The notes: generated by a model not told the origin, from the letters alone. A stretch of DNA of 46,681 nt from Bacteroidota bacterium (GCA_021824625.1 JAKAKE010000052.1:1-46681); one strand, 5' to 3'. Positions 1 through 7,383 are shown, counted from the first letter of the stretch. A program made the numbers and translations.

Positions 1-346
1 CCATCCCCGCCACCTCACACTAAAGTGTAGGGTTAATCCAAATCACACAAATCACCGTTCAGACAACTTGCGTCTCTGCATGAGAATAACCCCATGCTTC
101 AGCATGGGGGGAGAGACATGAGACCGGACCCACAGCCCCATCCCAGCCACCTCACACTAAAGTGTGAGGTTAATCCAAATCACACAAATCACCGTTCAGA
201 CAATTTGCGTCACTGCATGAGAATAACCCCATGCTTCAGCATGGGGGGAGACACATGAGACCAGACCCACAGCCCCATCCCAGCCACCTCACACTAAAGT
301 GTGAGGTTAATCCAAATCACACAAATCACCGTTCAGACAATTTGCG
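1..346. repeat. 137-bp tandem repeat array (2.5 copies, two hairpins per unit)
   Basis: Units begin at 1, 138 and 275, so the period is exactly 137 bp; the third copy stops after 72 bp at 346. Copies are nearly identical. Each full unit carries two inverted repeats: CCTCACACTAAAGTGTGAGG (150-169 and 287-306; partly broken in copy 1 at 13-32) and CCCCATGCTTCAGCATGGGG (90-109 and 227-246). I see no open frame running through it. The array touches the window edge and probably continues to the left. Function is unknown; it resembles REP-like structured intergenic repeats. Confidence 0.93.
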
Positions 347-480
347 GTAAAATATATAACCACAATTCTCACCGAAACTCTGTGCAAAACTCTGCGAGAC
401 TTAGTGAAACAAATTAGATTTATAATCTATTCTGCATTTTAAATTAAGAATTAAAAATTCTTCCCTAACAGTCTAACAGC

Positions 481-1578
481 CTAATCATTATTTGATACAC
501 CAATACCGGGAATATATCTTGTTGATATGCCGAAATAATAGTCTCCATTTCTTGGTATGACTGCCCAGAAACCAATCTTTATGTCTCCAAGGTCAATGGC
601 TCCTGGATAGATATTTATGTTACATAAATTATTCTCTTGTCCGCTGAACAATACGGAAGCTAATAGTGAATTATTCCTGTCCCAAAAAAGTCCTGCATTC
701 CATGTCAAATTCAATGTGTATTGTCTTGAGGAAGCAATGGTATCAATGATATATCTCGAAGCACCTCTTGTTCCGAGTCCAAGTGATATAGATTCATCAT
801 CACTCGTTTTGTAAGATACACCACCCAATCCGTTCAAGCCATAATAACCAAATAAAGCGAGTTTATTATAGAATGGTAAATACCACCTGACAGAAAAATA
901 CTGCCCGTTATTTTGAAGCTCCCATGATGGAATCGTAATTGAAGGTTGTAAAGACCAGTCTGCAAGATTCAACTCTTCCCTGAAAAATTTCTTGACATCA
1001 TCAAAACTGAAAAGAACAATACTTGCAATATCGAAAATATATAAATCTGCTATTGGGTCAACTGTCCAACCTTGGTAATCCTCTATTTCAACAACCTCAT
1101 TCCAGTAATGATAGAACATTGTTGTTATTGCGGAGAATAAGTATGGCTGAGGAAAATTATGATAATCATACCATTCCTCGAGTGAGGCAAAGGTCATTCC
1201 TCCACCTATTAAATGCATGCCATAATTGGGCCACCATTGCATTCCTTCCTTCCGGAATGTCAAAGGAAAAACTTCATTAGAAATGAAATTCCAAGTACCG
1301 TATTCATTGATTGATTTAAAAGGTTTCCCAAGATTCTTCAGAAGATTTGCACTGCCTATTCCATAAGGCAGTTCGAATATTTTTCTGCTGTTGCTTTCGA
1401 ACTGTATAATATCAAAACTTCCATTTAATATTACATACAGTGGATTGTACAGGTATTCATTGCCATAATCCTTACCTGTATAATAATATTTTTCACCGGA
1501 TTGTAATACTGAAATGGAAATAAATAGGATAAGTATTTTAAAAATAATACTGAAATTTGAATCTTTTTTTCTAATCAT
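481..1578 (-). CDS. exported protein of unknown function, probably outer-membrane beta-rich
   Basis: A 365-residue protein with an N-terminal signal-like segment (basic MIRKK, then a hydrophobic stretch at about residues 10-27). The middle (about 115-200) contains a Gly-rich patch (IGGGMTF), many aromatic residues and hydrophobic segments around a DPIADLYIFD motif. The C-terminal 150 residues alternate in the manner of amphipathic beta strands (for example the segment ending GISTRYIPGIGV), which suggests a small outer-membrane barrel. The general layout recalls DUF3943-like envelope proteins, but I cannot confirm this. It is divergent from mgtE, sharing a 140-bp intergenic region. Treat as hypothetical. 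Confidence 0.8.
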   Translation of the reverse strand: MIRKKDSNFSIIFKILILFISISVLQSGEKYYYTGKDYGNEYLYNPLYVILNGSFDIIQFESNSRKIFELPYGIGSANLLKNLGKPFKSINEYGTWNFISNEVFPLTFRKEGMQWWPNYGMHLIGGGMTFASLEEWYDYHNFPQPYLFSAITTMFYHYWNEVVEIEDYQGWTVDPIADLYIFDIASIVLFSFDDVKKFFREELNLADWSLQPSITIPSWELQNNGQYFSVRWYLPFYNKLALFGYYGLNGLGGVSYKTSDDESISLGLGTRGASRYIIDTIASSRQYTLNLTWNAGLFWDRNNSLLASVLFSGQENNLCNINIYPGAIDLGDIKIGFWAVIPRNGDYYFGISTRYIPGIGVSNND

Positions 1579-1718
1579 TTATTTATCCAATTAAAACAAA
1601 TCATTTCAATCAACGACAAAAACTTACAAATTTACTAAAATGAAATTAATATGTAATTTTGAAATGAATCTTGAGGAAAATATACTATGAAGATATTGAA
1701 TTCAAATGAGGAAAATAT

Positions 1719-3098
1719 ATGATTATACAAATTTTGCTTCCCGAAATCAAGGAATTGTTCGACAAAAGAGATTTCGCAACAATAAAAGAAGTTTTGATGG
1801 ATTGGAATCCCGCAGATGTTGCGGATTTTATCAGTTTACTTGGTAATAAAGATAGAGTTCTAATATTCAGAATTTTACCTAAAGAGTATGCTACCGATGT
1901 ATTCGAGTATCTTCACACAGACCTTCAGTATGATTTAATAAAATCTATGGGCGATTCAGAAATTGCAGTAATATTAAATGAGATGGACCCTGATGACCGT
2001 ACTTCATTGTTCGAAGAAATACCTGCACAAGTTGCTAAACAGCTTATTATGAACCTGTCAAATGATGAAAGAACAATTGCTCAAAAGCTACTGGGTTATC
2101 CGGAAAACAGCGTCGGAAGATTGATGACGCCCAAATATATTAGTGTTCGCGGGCAATGGACTATTAATGAAGTGTTTAAATTCATCCGGGAAAACGGGAA
2201 AAATAGTGAAACACTCGAAATGATTTATGTTATTGACGAAAGAGGCAAACTATTAGACGATATTAAAATTATTGATATACTTCTGGCTCAGCCGGATGCA
2301 ATAATTAAAGACCTGATGGATGAAAATTTCATAACGTTAAATGTAAATGACGACCAGGAAACAGCATTACATGTTTTCAAAAAGTATGACCGGAACACCA
2401 TCCCTGTTACAGATAGTTCAGGTATCCTGATTGGCATCGTAACCAGTGACGATATACTCGATGTTGCCGAAGAAGAAGCCACAGAGGATATTCAGAAAGG
2501 TGCTGCTGTCAGAACTTTAGAAGAACCGTATCATTCTACTTCACTATTCGATATGGTGAAAAAGCGGGTGTCCTGGCTCAGTATTTTGTTTTTGAGTGAA
2601 ATGCTGACAACTACTGCCATGCAGTTTTTTGAAAGTGAGTTAAGCAAGGCAGTAATATTGGCTGTATTCATCCCCTTAATCATATCAAGCGGCGGAAATT
2701 CCGGTTCGCAGGCATCATCTCTTGTCATTCGTGCATTGGCTTTAAGAGAAATTTCTATCAAGGATTGGTTTAAGGTTTTCAAGAAAGAAATAATAACCGG
2801 CTTATTACTTGGAATAATATTGGGATTGATTGGTTTCATTAGAGTGTCAGCAGCACAATTGATTAGCAGTTCATTCGGCATACACTGGCTGTTAATCGCG
2901 GCGACAATAGCAGTCTCTATAGTTGGTGTTGTTGCATGGGGCACTCTGATGGGTTCCATGCTCCCGCTGATTATAAAGAAACTGGGATTTGACCCGGCGA
3001 CATCATCGGCTCCATTTGTTGCCACACTCGTTGATGTTACGGGATTAATAATTTATTTTTCAGTTGCAATGCTTGTATTGAGAGGTTCTTTGCTTTGA
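1719..3098 (+). CDS. mgtE: magnesium transporter MgtE
   Basis: A 459-aa homologue of the MgtE/SLC41 Mg2+-gated Mg2+ channel of the inner membrane. Domains in order: the helical MgtE N domain (about 1-130; WNPADVADFISLL, EMDPDDRTSLFEEI), a CBS pair (about 135-255; LMTPKYISV, VTSDDILDVAEEEA), a linking helix, and a five-helix membrane domain (about 285-459). The pore signature GFDPATSSAPFVATLVDVTG is intact, including the Asp at about 439 equivalent to the selectivity Asp of characterised MgtE. Length is normal. The ATG is preceded by GAGG. The phosphatase gene follows immediately, with overlap or 17 bp spacing depending on its start. No Mg2+ riboswitch leader is apparent in the 140 bp upstream. 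Confidence 0.97.
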   Translation: MIIQILLPEIKELFDKRDFATIKEVLMDWNPADVADFISLLGNKDRVLIFRILPKEYATDVFEYLHTDLQYDLIKSMGDSEIAVILNEMDPDDRTSLFEEIPAQVAKQLIMNLSNDERTIAQKLLGYPENSVGRLMTPKYISVRGQWTINEVFKFIRENGKNSETLEMIYVIDERGKLLDDIKIIDILLAQPDAIIKDLMDENFITLNVNDDQETALHVFKKYDRNTIPVTDSSGILIGIVTSDDILDVAEEEATEDIQKGAAVRTLEEPYHSTSLFDMVKKRVSWLSILFLSEMLTTTAMQFFESELSKAVILAVFIPLIISSGGNSGSQASSLVIRALALREISIKDWFKVFKKEIITGLLLGIILGLIGFIRVSAAQLISSSFGIHWLLIAATIAVSIVGVVAWGTLMGSMLPLIIKKLGFDPATSSAPFVATLVDVTGLIIYFSVAMLVLRGSLL

Positions 3099-3115
3099 CA
3101 AAAGATGAAAAATAT

Positions 3116-3778
3116 ATGAGACGTATTGTTATCGGTGATGTTCACGGATGTTTCAGGACTTTTCATAAATTGTTATACGATAAACTTAGAATTTCTAAGG
3201 GTGATAAATTATATTTTGTTGGTGATTTAATTGACAGAGGTCCTCGGAGCAAGGAAGTAATTGATTTGATATTATCACTTAAAAATGAAGGATATTCAAT
3301 TAATCCTGTTATGGGTAATCACGAGTCTCTGCTCCTCAATCATTATTACGGCGGGGACTTCAAGAGCTGGCAGCTTAACGGTGCCGAATCAACTCTTAGA
3401 AGTTTCGGAATCAGTAGTATTCATGAACTTGAAAGAAAATATCTCGACTTCTTTTTGAATTTATCCTATTACATCAAACTCGACGACTTCATCATTTGCC
3501 ATGCAGGAATGAACTTTGACGAAGCAAATCCTTTTGATGAAACTTTCTCAATGCTCTGGACACGCGACGATTATGTTGATATGCTCAAAACCGAAGGAAG
3601 AAAGCTGGTTTGCGGGCACACTCCCCACACATTGGAGCAAATTCAATTCAGCATGAAACAAAATAAAATCCAGCTCGACGGAGGCTGTGTTTATTATGGA
3701 AGACATCCCGGTATCGGCTTCCTCTGTGCGATAGAATTGAATACCTTGAAACTGTATTATGAGCAAAATTGTGAGTAA
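3116..3778 (+). CDS. PPP-family serine/threonine phosphatase / metallophosphoesterase
   Basis: A calcineurin-like metallophosphoesterase of the PPP family (PrpA/ApaH-like). All metal-binding motifs are present in order: GDVHG close to the N-terminus, GDLIDRGP, GNHE, CHAG and CGHTPH. Proteins of this size and type remove phosphate from Ser/Thr/Tyr residues or cleave dinucleoside tetraphosphates; sequence alone does not decide. Two starts are possible: TTG at 3095, overlapping the mgtE stop and preceded by AGAGG nine bases upstream, or ATG at 3116, which places GDVHG at residues 6-10. I prefer the ATG because family members usually begin just before GDVHG, but the TTG has the better ribosome binding site. 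Probably co-transcribed with mgtE. Confidence 0.93.
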   Translation: MRRIVIGDVHGCFRTFHKLLYDKLRISKGDKLYFVGDLIDRGPRSKEVIDLILSLKNEGYSINPVMGNHESLLLNHYYGGDFKSWQLNGAESTLRSFGISSIHELERKYLDFFLNLSYYIKLDDFIICHAGMNFDEANPFDETFSMLWTRDDYVDMLKTEGRKLVCGHTPHTLEQIQFSMKQNKIQLDGGCVYYGRHPGIGFLCAIELNTLKLYYEQNCE

Positions 3779-3839
3779 ACAATAAAATAAAAAATGTTTA
3801 AAATAGTTATTAAATTAGTATTATTAAAAATTAAAAATT

Positions 3840-4070
3840 ATGAAAACATTTTCAAGAATAGAACTAAATCCGGCAGTAATGGGGGGGAAACCCTACATTA
3901 AAGGGACAAGGGTTACAGTTGGTACAATTGTTGGATTAATTGCGTCCGGTGCTTCTTTTGAAAGCATACTAAAGGATTATCCATATTTGAAAAATGAAGA
4001 TATTACCGAAGCACTTGAATATGCTGCTTGGAGAACATCTGAAGTTGAAGTCGAATTAGAACCTGCATGA
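3840..4070 (+). CDS. DUF433 antitoxin-like protein (orphan)
   Basis: A 76-aa protein with the DUF433 signature: NPAVMGGKPYIKGTRVTV, then a GLIASGASFESILKDYPYL segment and LEYAAW. DUF433 is a small winged-helix/VapB-like fold usually paired with a downstream PIN-like (DUF5615) toxin. Here the stop overlaps an ATG (ATGA at 4067) that opens only a 14-codon frame (MKFNYSLIFTSMID), so no complete partner toxin follows. It is the first of several toxin-antitoxin pieces. The family assignment is strong; a role as an active antitoxin without a partner is uncertain. Confidence 0.9.
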   Translation: MKTFSRIELNPAVMGGKPYIKGTRVTVGTIVGLIASGASFESILKDYPYLKNEDITEALEYAAWRTSEVEVELEPA

Positions 4071-4132
4071 AGTTTAATTATAGTTTAATTTTTACGTCAA
4101 TGATCGATTGAAAGAAAACGCTTACAAATATT

Positions 4133-4315
4133 TTAATATGCAGTATCTAACTGCTTTTCTTTTTCTTTCCTTTCTTTGAAAAAATGATATAATTCACTTT
4201 CCTTTGATTTTTTATCTAATAATTCCAATAACTTCTTGAAGTCTCCACCTGCTTCTTCAATAAATTTATTTCTTATATCTCTTTGAAATTTTACACAATC
4301 GAATGTCTTAGTCAT
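4133..4315 (-). CDS. small partner of PIN toxin, putative antitoxin
   Basis: About 60 residues, charged and helical (MTKTFDCVKFQRDIRNKF... ending KEKEKQLDTAY), with no recognised DNA-binding fold. The start is the ATG at 4315, which has a strong GGAGGTGA ribosome site inside the end of the PIN gene; a TTG six bases upstream is also possible. The two frames overlap by 8 bp (ATGACTAA), so translation is probably coupled. A short acidic/basic helical protein immediately after a PIN gene suggests an antitoxin that wraps the toxin. This is inferred from position and size. Confidence 0.75.
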   Translation of the reverse strand: MTKTFDCVKFQRDIRNKFIEEAGGDFKKLLELLDKKSKESELYHFFKERKEKEKQLDTAY

Positions 4316-4769
4316 TGTCAATCACCTCCCTTGGAGTACGGATTTCTAATGGTTGATAATCAAGCATCAGGTTAATAGAATTATAAATATGAATCCTCCT
4401 AAGATTTACAATATGTTTAAAATTCCAACTCACCAGAACATCTGCCTTATTAACTGTAGCCATAGCTATATGCAAAGCATCTTCCTGATATTTTATTGAA
4501 ATTGCATGATGTTCAATGTATTTTGAGGCAAGAGATTCAGCTTCATCATTTTTATCAATATATTCAACCAAATTCTTAGGAATTTCTTTAATTTTATTTT
4601 TTACATAATCAGGTGCTGGTTCTATCTCAGTAGTAGTAACATCAGAAATCATCGCAATTAACTTACCTGAAACAAACAAATCAAATAGTTTGTTCGACCA
4701 CTCCTGAAACTCTTCGTCAAAGCAGCCGCCGATTACCGATGTATCAATATATATTCTTGGTTTATGCAT
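4308..4769 (-). CDS. PIN-domain ribonuclease toxin (VapC-like)
   Basis: A PIN-domain protein of about 153 residues starting at the ATG at 4769 (MHKPRIYIDTSVIGG); a TTG two codons upstream is less likely. PIN acidic residues are visible: the D of YIDTSV near the N-terminus, an acidic residue in the TTTEIE segment, and the EDALHIAMA segment followed by VLVSWNFKHI, the usual C-terminal PIN pattern. PIN toxins are Mg2+-dependent endoribonucleases. It precedes its putative antitoxin, the reverse of classical vapBC order. Likely an active toxin-antitoxin module. Confidence 0.9.
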   Translation of the reverse strand: MHKPRIYIDTSVIGGCFDEEFQEWSNKLFDLFVSGKLIAMISDVTTTEIEPAPDYVKNKIKEIPKNLVEYIDKNDEAESLASKYIEHHAISIKYQEDALHIAMATVNKADVLVSWNFKHIVNLRRIHIYNSINLMLDYQPLEIRTPREVIDND

Positions 4770-4797
4770 ATCCAAATTTATATAATATTTATCTTAA

Positions 4798-4869
4798 TTA
4801 CAACAAGTTATTAACTTTGTTCCTATATTCTTCTTTTCTGTGGATTACTTTGACAACTTTAATTGGAAA
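4798..4869 (-). pseudogene. remnant of RelE/ParE-type toxin (C-terminal end only)
   Basis: Directly after the stop of the decayed antitoxin, in the same frame, about 23 codons remain that read FPIKVVKVIHRKEEYRNKV... and end at a TAA (4798-4800). The KVVKVIHRKEEYR stretch matches the conserved C-terminal strand of RelE/ParE toxins (pattern IKIxxxGHRxxxYR). Everything upstream in the toxin (about 60-70 residues) is missing, as if removed by one internal deletion that joined the antitoxin stop region to the toxin end. Confidence 0.7.
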
Positions 4870-5040
4870 TCAGGAGAATAATTTTTTTACTTCTTCATGG
4901 TCAACTGTATCTTCATTTGTCCTGTCGGCAAAAGCTTTATAATCTTTCAAATCTTACATCAGTTCTACATAGTCGTTATAAGGCAAAAGAATATCAGTCT
5001 TATTGCCATCACTGTCAATTATATATTTTGGTTCAACCAT
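4870..5040 (-). pseudogene. decayed Phd/RelB-type antitoxin with in-frame stop
   Basis: From an ATG at 5040 the minus strand reads MVEPKYIIDSDGNKTDILLP, then YNDYVELM, a TAA at 4954-4956, then in the same frame DLKDYKAFADRTNEDTVDH and EEVKKLFS before TGA (4870-4872). This is the usual layout of RelB/Phd-like antitoxins paired with RelE toxins (YxxYxxLxEDLxD...HEEV). A single G-to-T change (GAA to TAA) would explain the stop. Together with the toxin remnant downstream it is a dead module. Confidence 0.78.
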
Positions 5041-5075
5041 AAAAACCTTTATCATTAATTTTTAATAATTATATT

Positions 5076-5321
5076 TCATGCGGTTTTGTAAGAGCTATTT
5101 TGCCGTTTTGGATAAGATTTTATTATAGCTCTTAAAATATTATTAACATCTTCAGATGTTTTAAAAACCTTTGCTATATCAGGCTCTAATTTTACTAAAT
5201 TTTCTTGCTTCCTAAGCTGTGCAGTATATGGATTTGGCTTTGATTTTGTAAAATCAAAATCATATTCAGGTAATAAATCATCATGAATATCTTTATTAAC
5301 TTTTTTTTTAGAATTCTTCAT
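5076..5321 (-). CDS. brnA: BrnA-like antitoxin
   Basis: About 81 residues, charged, with an LPEYDFDFTKSKPNPY segment followed by VKLEPDIAKVFKTSEDVNNILRAII, which looks like a ribbon-helix-helix dimerisation/DNA-binding region. It overlaps the end of brnT (14 bp from the ATG at 5321, 29 bp from the alternative ATG at 5336). In known BrnTA modules BrnA neutralises BrnT and represses the operon; that is family knowledge, not shown here. The start choice between 5321 and 5336 is open, neither having a strong ribosome site. Confidence 0.82.
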   Translation of the reverse strand: MKNSKKKVNKDIHDDLLPEYDFDFTKSKPNPYTAQLRKQENLVKLEPDIAKVFKTSEDVNNILRAIIKSYPKRQNSSYKTA

Positions 5322-5586
5322 ATAATTTTCTTTCATTTTTTGTTACTTTTCTCGCACTTATAATTCTGATTTTATCATTTCTTTCAGTATAGCTGAAGAC
5401 AAGTAATCTATTTTTATTTGAATAACCAAAAATTATTTCACGAAATTCATTTATTGAGTTTAATGGGTCATCAAACACCCTGGCGAAATCATCATTGAAA
5501 ACAGACTTTGATTCTTCAAAACTAACATTATGCTTCGTAAGATTACTTTCGGATTTCTCTTTATCCCATTCAAATTTTATTGTCAT
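5308..5586 (-). CDS. brnT: BrnT family ribonuclease toxin
   Basis: A 92-aa protein with the BrnT pattern throughout: FEWDKEKSESNLTKHNVSFE at the N-terminus, VFNDDFARVFDDP, a central FGYSNKNRLLVFSYTER and a final IRIISARKVTKNERKLYEE. BrnT folds like RelE and cleaves RNA. Length is typical. It is the first gene of the pair, with brnA overlapping its 3' end, the order known for brnTA operons. The key His and Arg residues of the family (KH near residue 18, RIISAR) are kept, so the toxin is probably functional. Confidence 0.93.
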   Translation of the reverse strand: MTIKFEWDKEKSESNLTKHNVSFEESKSVFNDDFARVFDDPLNSINEFREIIFGYSNKNRLLVFSYTERNDKIRIISARKVTKNERKLYEEF

Positions 5587-5721
5587 CCATTACACTGAAA
5601 TTTTTCTTATGAGTGCAAAAATAATAATTTTTTAGAATTGATATTGGATTAATCTTATGGATTATCTGAAAAAATATTTTGAAAGTGATTAAATTAATTA
5701 CTTTGTATTATCTTTGAATTG

Positions 5722-6072
5722 ATGAATCTCGAATCATTCAGAAAATATTGCCTGAGCAAAAAAGGTGTAACGGAAGACACTCCTTTTGATGAGACAACGC
5801 TTGTGTTTCGCGTTGGAGGAAAAATATTTGCTTTGACGGATATCGAAAGAATTCCATTCCGATTCAATCTCAAATGCGACCCTGAACTTGCATTAGAACT
5901 AAGAGAGAAATACGAGTGCGTTACTCCCGGCTGGCACATGAATAAGAAACATTGGAATACTGTCGAGCCTGATGCAAATATATCAGACAAAGCAATAATT
6001 GAAATGATTAGCCATTCTTATGAGTTGGTATTAAGCTCTTTGCCTAAAAAAGAAAGAGAGAAATTCAGATAA
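5722..6072 (+). CDS. MmcQ/YjbR family protein
   Basis: A 116-aa protein of the MmcQ/YjbR (DUF419) family, which has a double-wing CyaY-like fold and is sometimes described as DNA-binding. Family hallmarks: MNLESFRKYCLSKKGVTEDTPF at the start, VFRVGGKIFAL, the RFNLKCDPELALELREKY core, PGWHMNKKHWNTV, and LVLSSLPKKER at the end. The start is the ATG at 5722, one codon after a TTG. Function in the cell is not known. It is convergent with the M15 peptidase gene; the stops are 3 bp apart. Confidence 0.93.
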   Translation: MNLESFRKYCLSKKGVTEDTPFDETTLVFRVGGKIFALTDIERIPFRFNLKCDPELALELREKYECVTPGWHMNKKHWNTVEPDANISDKAIIEMISHSYELVLSSLPKKEREKFR

Positions 6073-6075
6073 TTC

Positions 6076-6687
6076 CTACGGTTTATCAAAATGGTGATTG
6101 TCTGCATAAGAACTGAATGTGCCTCCCCATCTCCAGCCTCGTTTTAAAAACTCCTGTACAATGTAATGTGATTGATAGAATGTTCCCGGTTTCGTTGTGT
6201 CGTATTTCGCTAACTTCGGGCTTGCACTTCCATCCTTATGAATCACAGGATTAAAAAAAGGATTCATGTCAATTGCTTTACCGAATGAATGGTTCGATAA
6301 TCTGTCGGTCCCGGCAATGTTGCGGTAATTGAAAGCTGATGTATTGTTGTCTTCCATCGAGGCATCGTCAGACCATTTGTATTTAACAATTGGAACAACT
6401 TTCATAATTGGAAATTTATTTTGAAGCATCAATCTGAAAATTTCTTCAATATCTTGCTTTACATCCTTATGAATAATCAACTGGCCGCGATGAAGTTTAT
6501 CATCTACCGAATAATAAACAACATCAATCATAACAAGATTTTCTATGACATTCTTTGGAGCCTTTGTTCCCTTAATAGCTTCATCGAATGATAATTGAGA
6601 GTCAATGATTGGCTCTTCTGATAGTGCTATTACTACAGTTATAAAAAAAAATGAATAGAAAGCTGCAATTATTTTAAAAGTATTCAT
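6076..6687 (-). CDS. M15-family peptidoglycan carboxypeptidase, exported
   Basis: A 203-aa protein with a signal-like N-terminus (MNTFKIIAAFYSFFFITVVIALS). The zinc peptidase motif of the M15 family appears as SNHSFGKAIDMNPFFNP (SxHxxGxAxD) near residue 135, and the second part as WRWGGTFSSYADNHHFDKP at the C-terminus, which gives the third metal-binding His. This matches the M15C/VanY-like D-alanyl-D-alanine carboxypeptidase or endolysin-like type. It probably acts on peptidoglycan in the periplasm. No operon partner is obvious. Confidence 0.92.
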   Translation of the reverse strand: MNTFKIIAAFYSFFFITVVIALSEEPIIDSQLSFDEAIKGTKAPKNVIENLVMIDVVYYSVDDKLHRGQLIIHKDVKQDIEEIFRLMLQNKFPIMKVVPIVKYKWSDDASMEDNNTSAFNYRNIAGTDRLSNHSFGKAIDMNPFFNPVIHKDGSASPKLAKYDTTKPGTFYQSHYIVQEFLKRGWRWGGTFSSYADNHHFDKP

Positions 6688-6699
6688 AATTTTGTTATA

Positions 6700-7317
6700 T
6701 TATTTCCAATTAACAGGTTTTTTCAATATATATCCGCTTTCAATTTTGATTTCATCAGCTAACAGTGATTTTTCAAAATAGTGTTTATAATTTTCAAGTT
6801 TTAAATAAGCATTACATATAGTTTTTAATTCATAAGAAAATCTCTGTGGTGGAAAATATACAATTATTTTATGTTTAGGTTTAATTTCTCTAATAAATTC
6901 AATAGATGGAATCAAATCACTATCTGCAGAAATTAATATACTAACATCACATTTTTCTAAAATTACATCCCTAATCAAATTCACTGCAATATTTACATCT
7001 GTTTGTTTTTCTTCAAAAGTCCTGTATTTAATACCCCCCAATTATACCAATTTTCCCAAATATTTACCAAGAATTAATTTAAATTTTGGATTTAACTTGT
7101 TTGCCGAAAAGAAAAGGTCTTGTCTATCGTGCTTAACAATGTCTTTAGGTATTGCTGAAAAATATTTTACTTCTATAAGTTCTTGATGTTTTCTTAAAAA
7201 TTTTGAACAAAATTCCACTACATCCAACCAATAGAATTTTTTCCACTTTTTTTCTTTCAAACCGAAATAAAAGTTGAAACCATCAATATAAAATATTAAT
7301 TTTTGTTTTCTATCCAT
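6700..7317 (-). pseudogene. NYN-domain ribonuclease gene interrupted by an in-frame stop
   Basis: Two halves of one NYN (PIN-like) protein lie in the same reading frame on either side of a TAA at 7042-7044. The first half (from ATG 7317, MDRKQKLIFYIDGFNFYFGL) carries the first catalytic Asp and ends ILGKYLGKLV. The second resumes with GGIKYRTFEEKQTDVNIAVN (second acidic cluster, D of TDVN) and SILISADSDLIPSIEFI (third, SADSD). All NYN catalytic elements are therefore encoded, and only the stop breaks the protein. A TTG right after the stop could reinitiate, but neither half alone has the whole active site. Either a recent pseudogene, a readthrough gene or a base error. Related intact proteins are similar to HspA/LabA-like NYN proteins. 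Confidence 0.85.
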
Positions 7318-7337
7318 AAAATTGATTAAAAATGAAA

Positions 7338-7383
7338 AGCCCACTGCAATTGTGGGCTCAACGTATAGATTTCTCACTATACG
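7338..7383 (-). promoter_or_regulatory. two-hairpin leader upstream of the NYN gene
   Basis: Read on the minus strand, the 5' leader of the NYN gene forms two adjacent hairpins: CGTATAG/CTATACG with an 8-base loop TGAGAAAT (7383-7362), then AGCCCAC/GTGGGCT with loop AATTGCA (7358-7338), followed by TTTCATTTTT. The second is terminator-like and ends 20 bases before the ATG at 7317. The frame can be extended upstream through the hairpins (giving EPTIAVGF), but that peptide is only the hairpin translated. This could be an attenuator or a structured RNA element. Confidence 0.6.

Noticed and set aside
1-346. CRISPR array
   Set aside because: The 137-bp units are contiguous and identical throughout, with no unique spacers and no cas genes nearby.
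1579-1718. Mg2+-sensing M-box riboswitch before mgtE
   Set aside because: The leader is short, AT-rich and lacks the conserved helices; nothing supports it.
2531-3025. Minus-strand frame of 164 codons opposite the mgtE membrane domain
   Set aside because: Shadow of mgtE; no family features.
4739-4942. Plus-strand frame of 67 codons across the decayed toxin-antitoxin module
   Set aside because: The minus strand explains the same bases better as an antitoxin and toxin remnant in one frame.
7318-7377. Longer N-terminus of the NYN protein
   Set aside because: The extra 20 codons are the leader hairpins translated; the ATG at 7317 starts just before the conserved YIDGFNF core.
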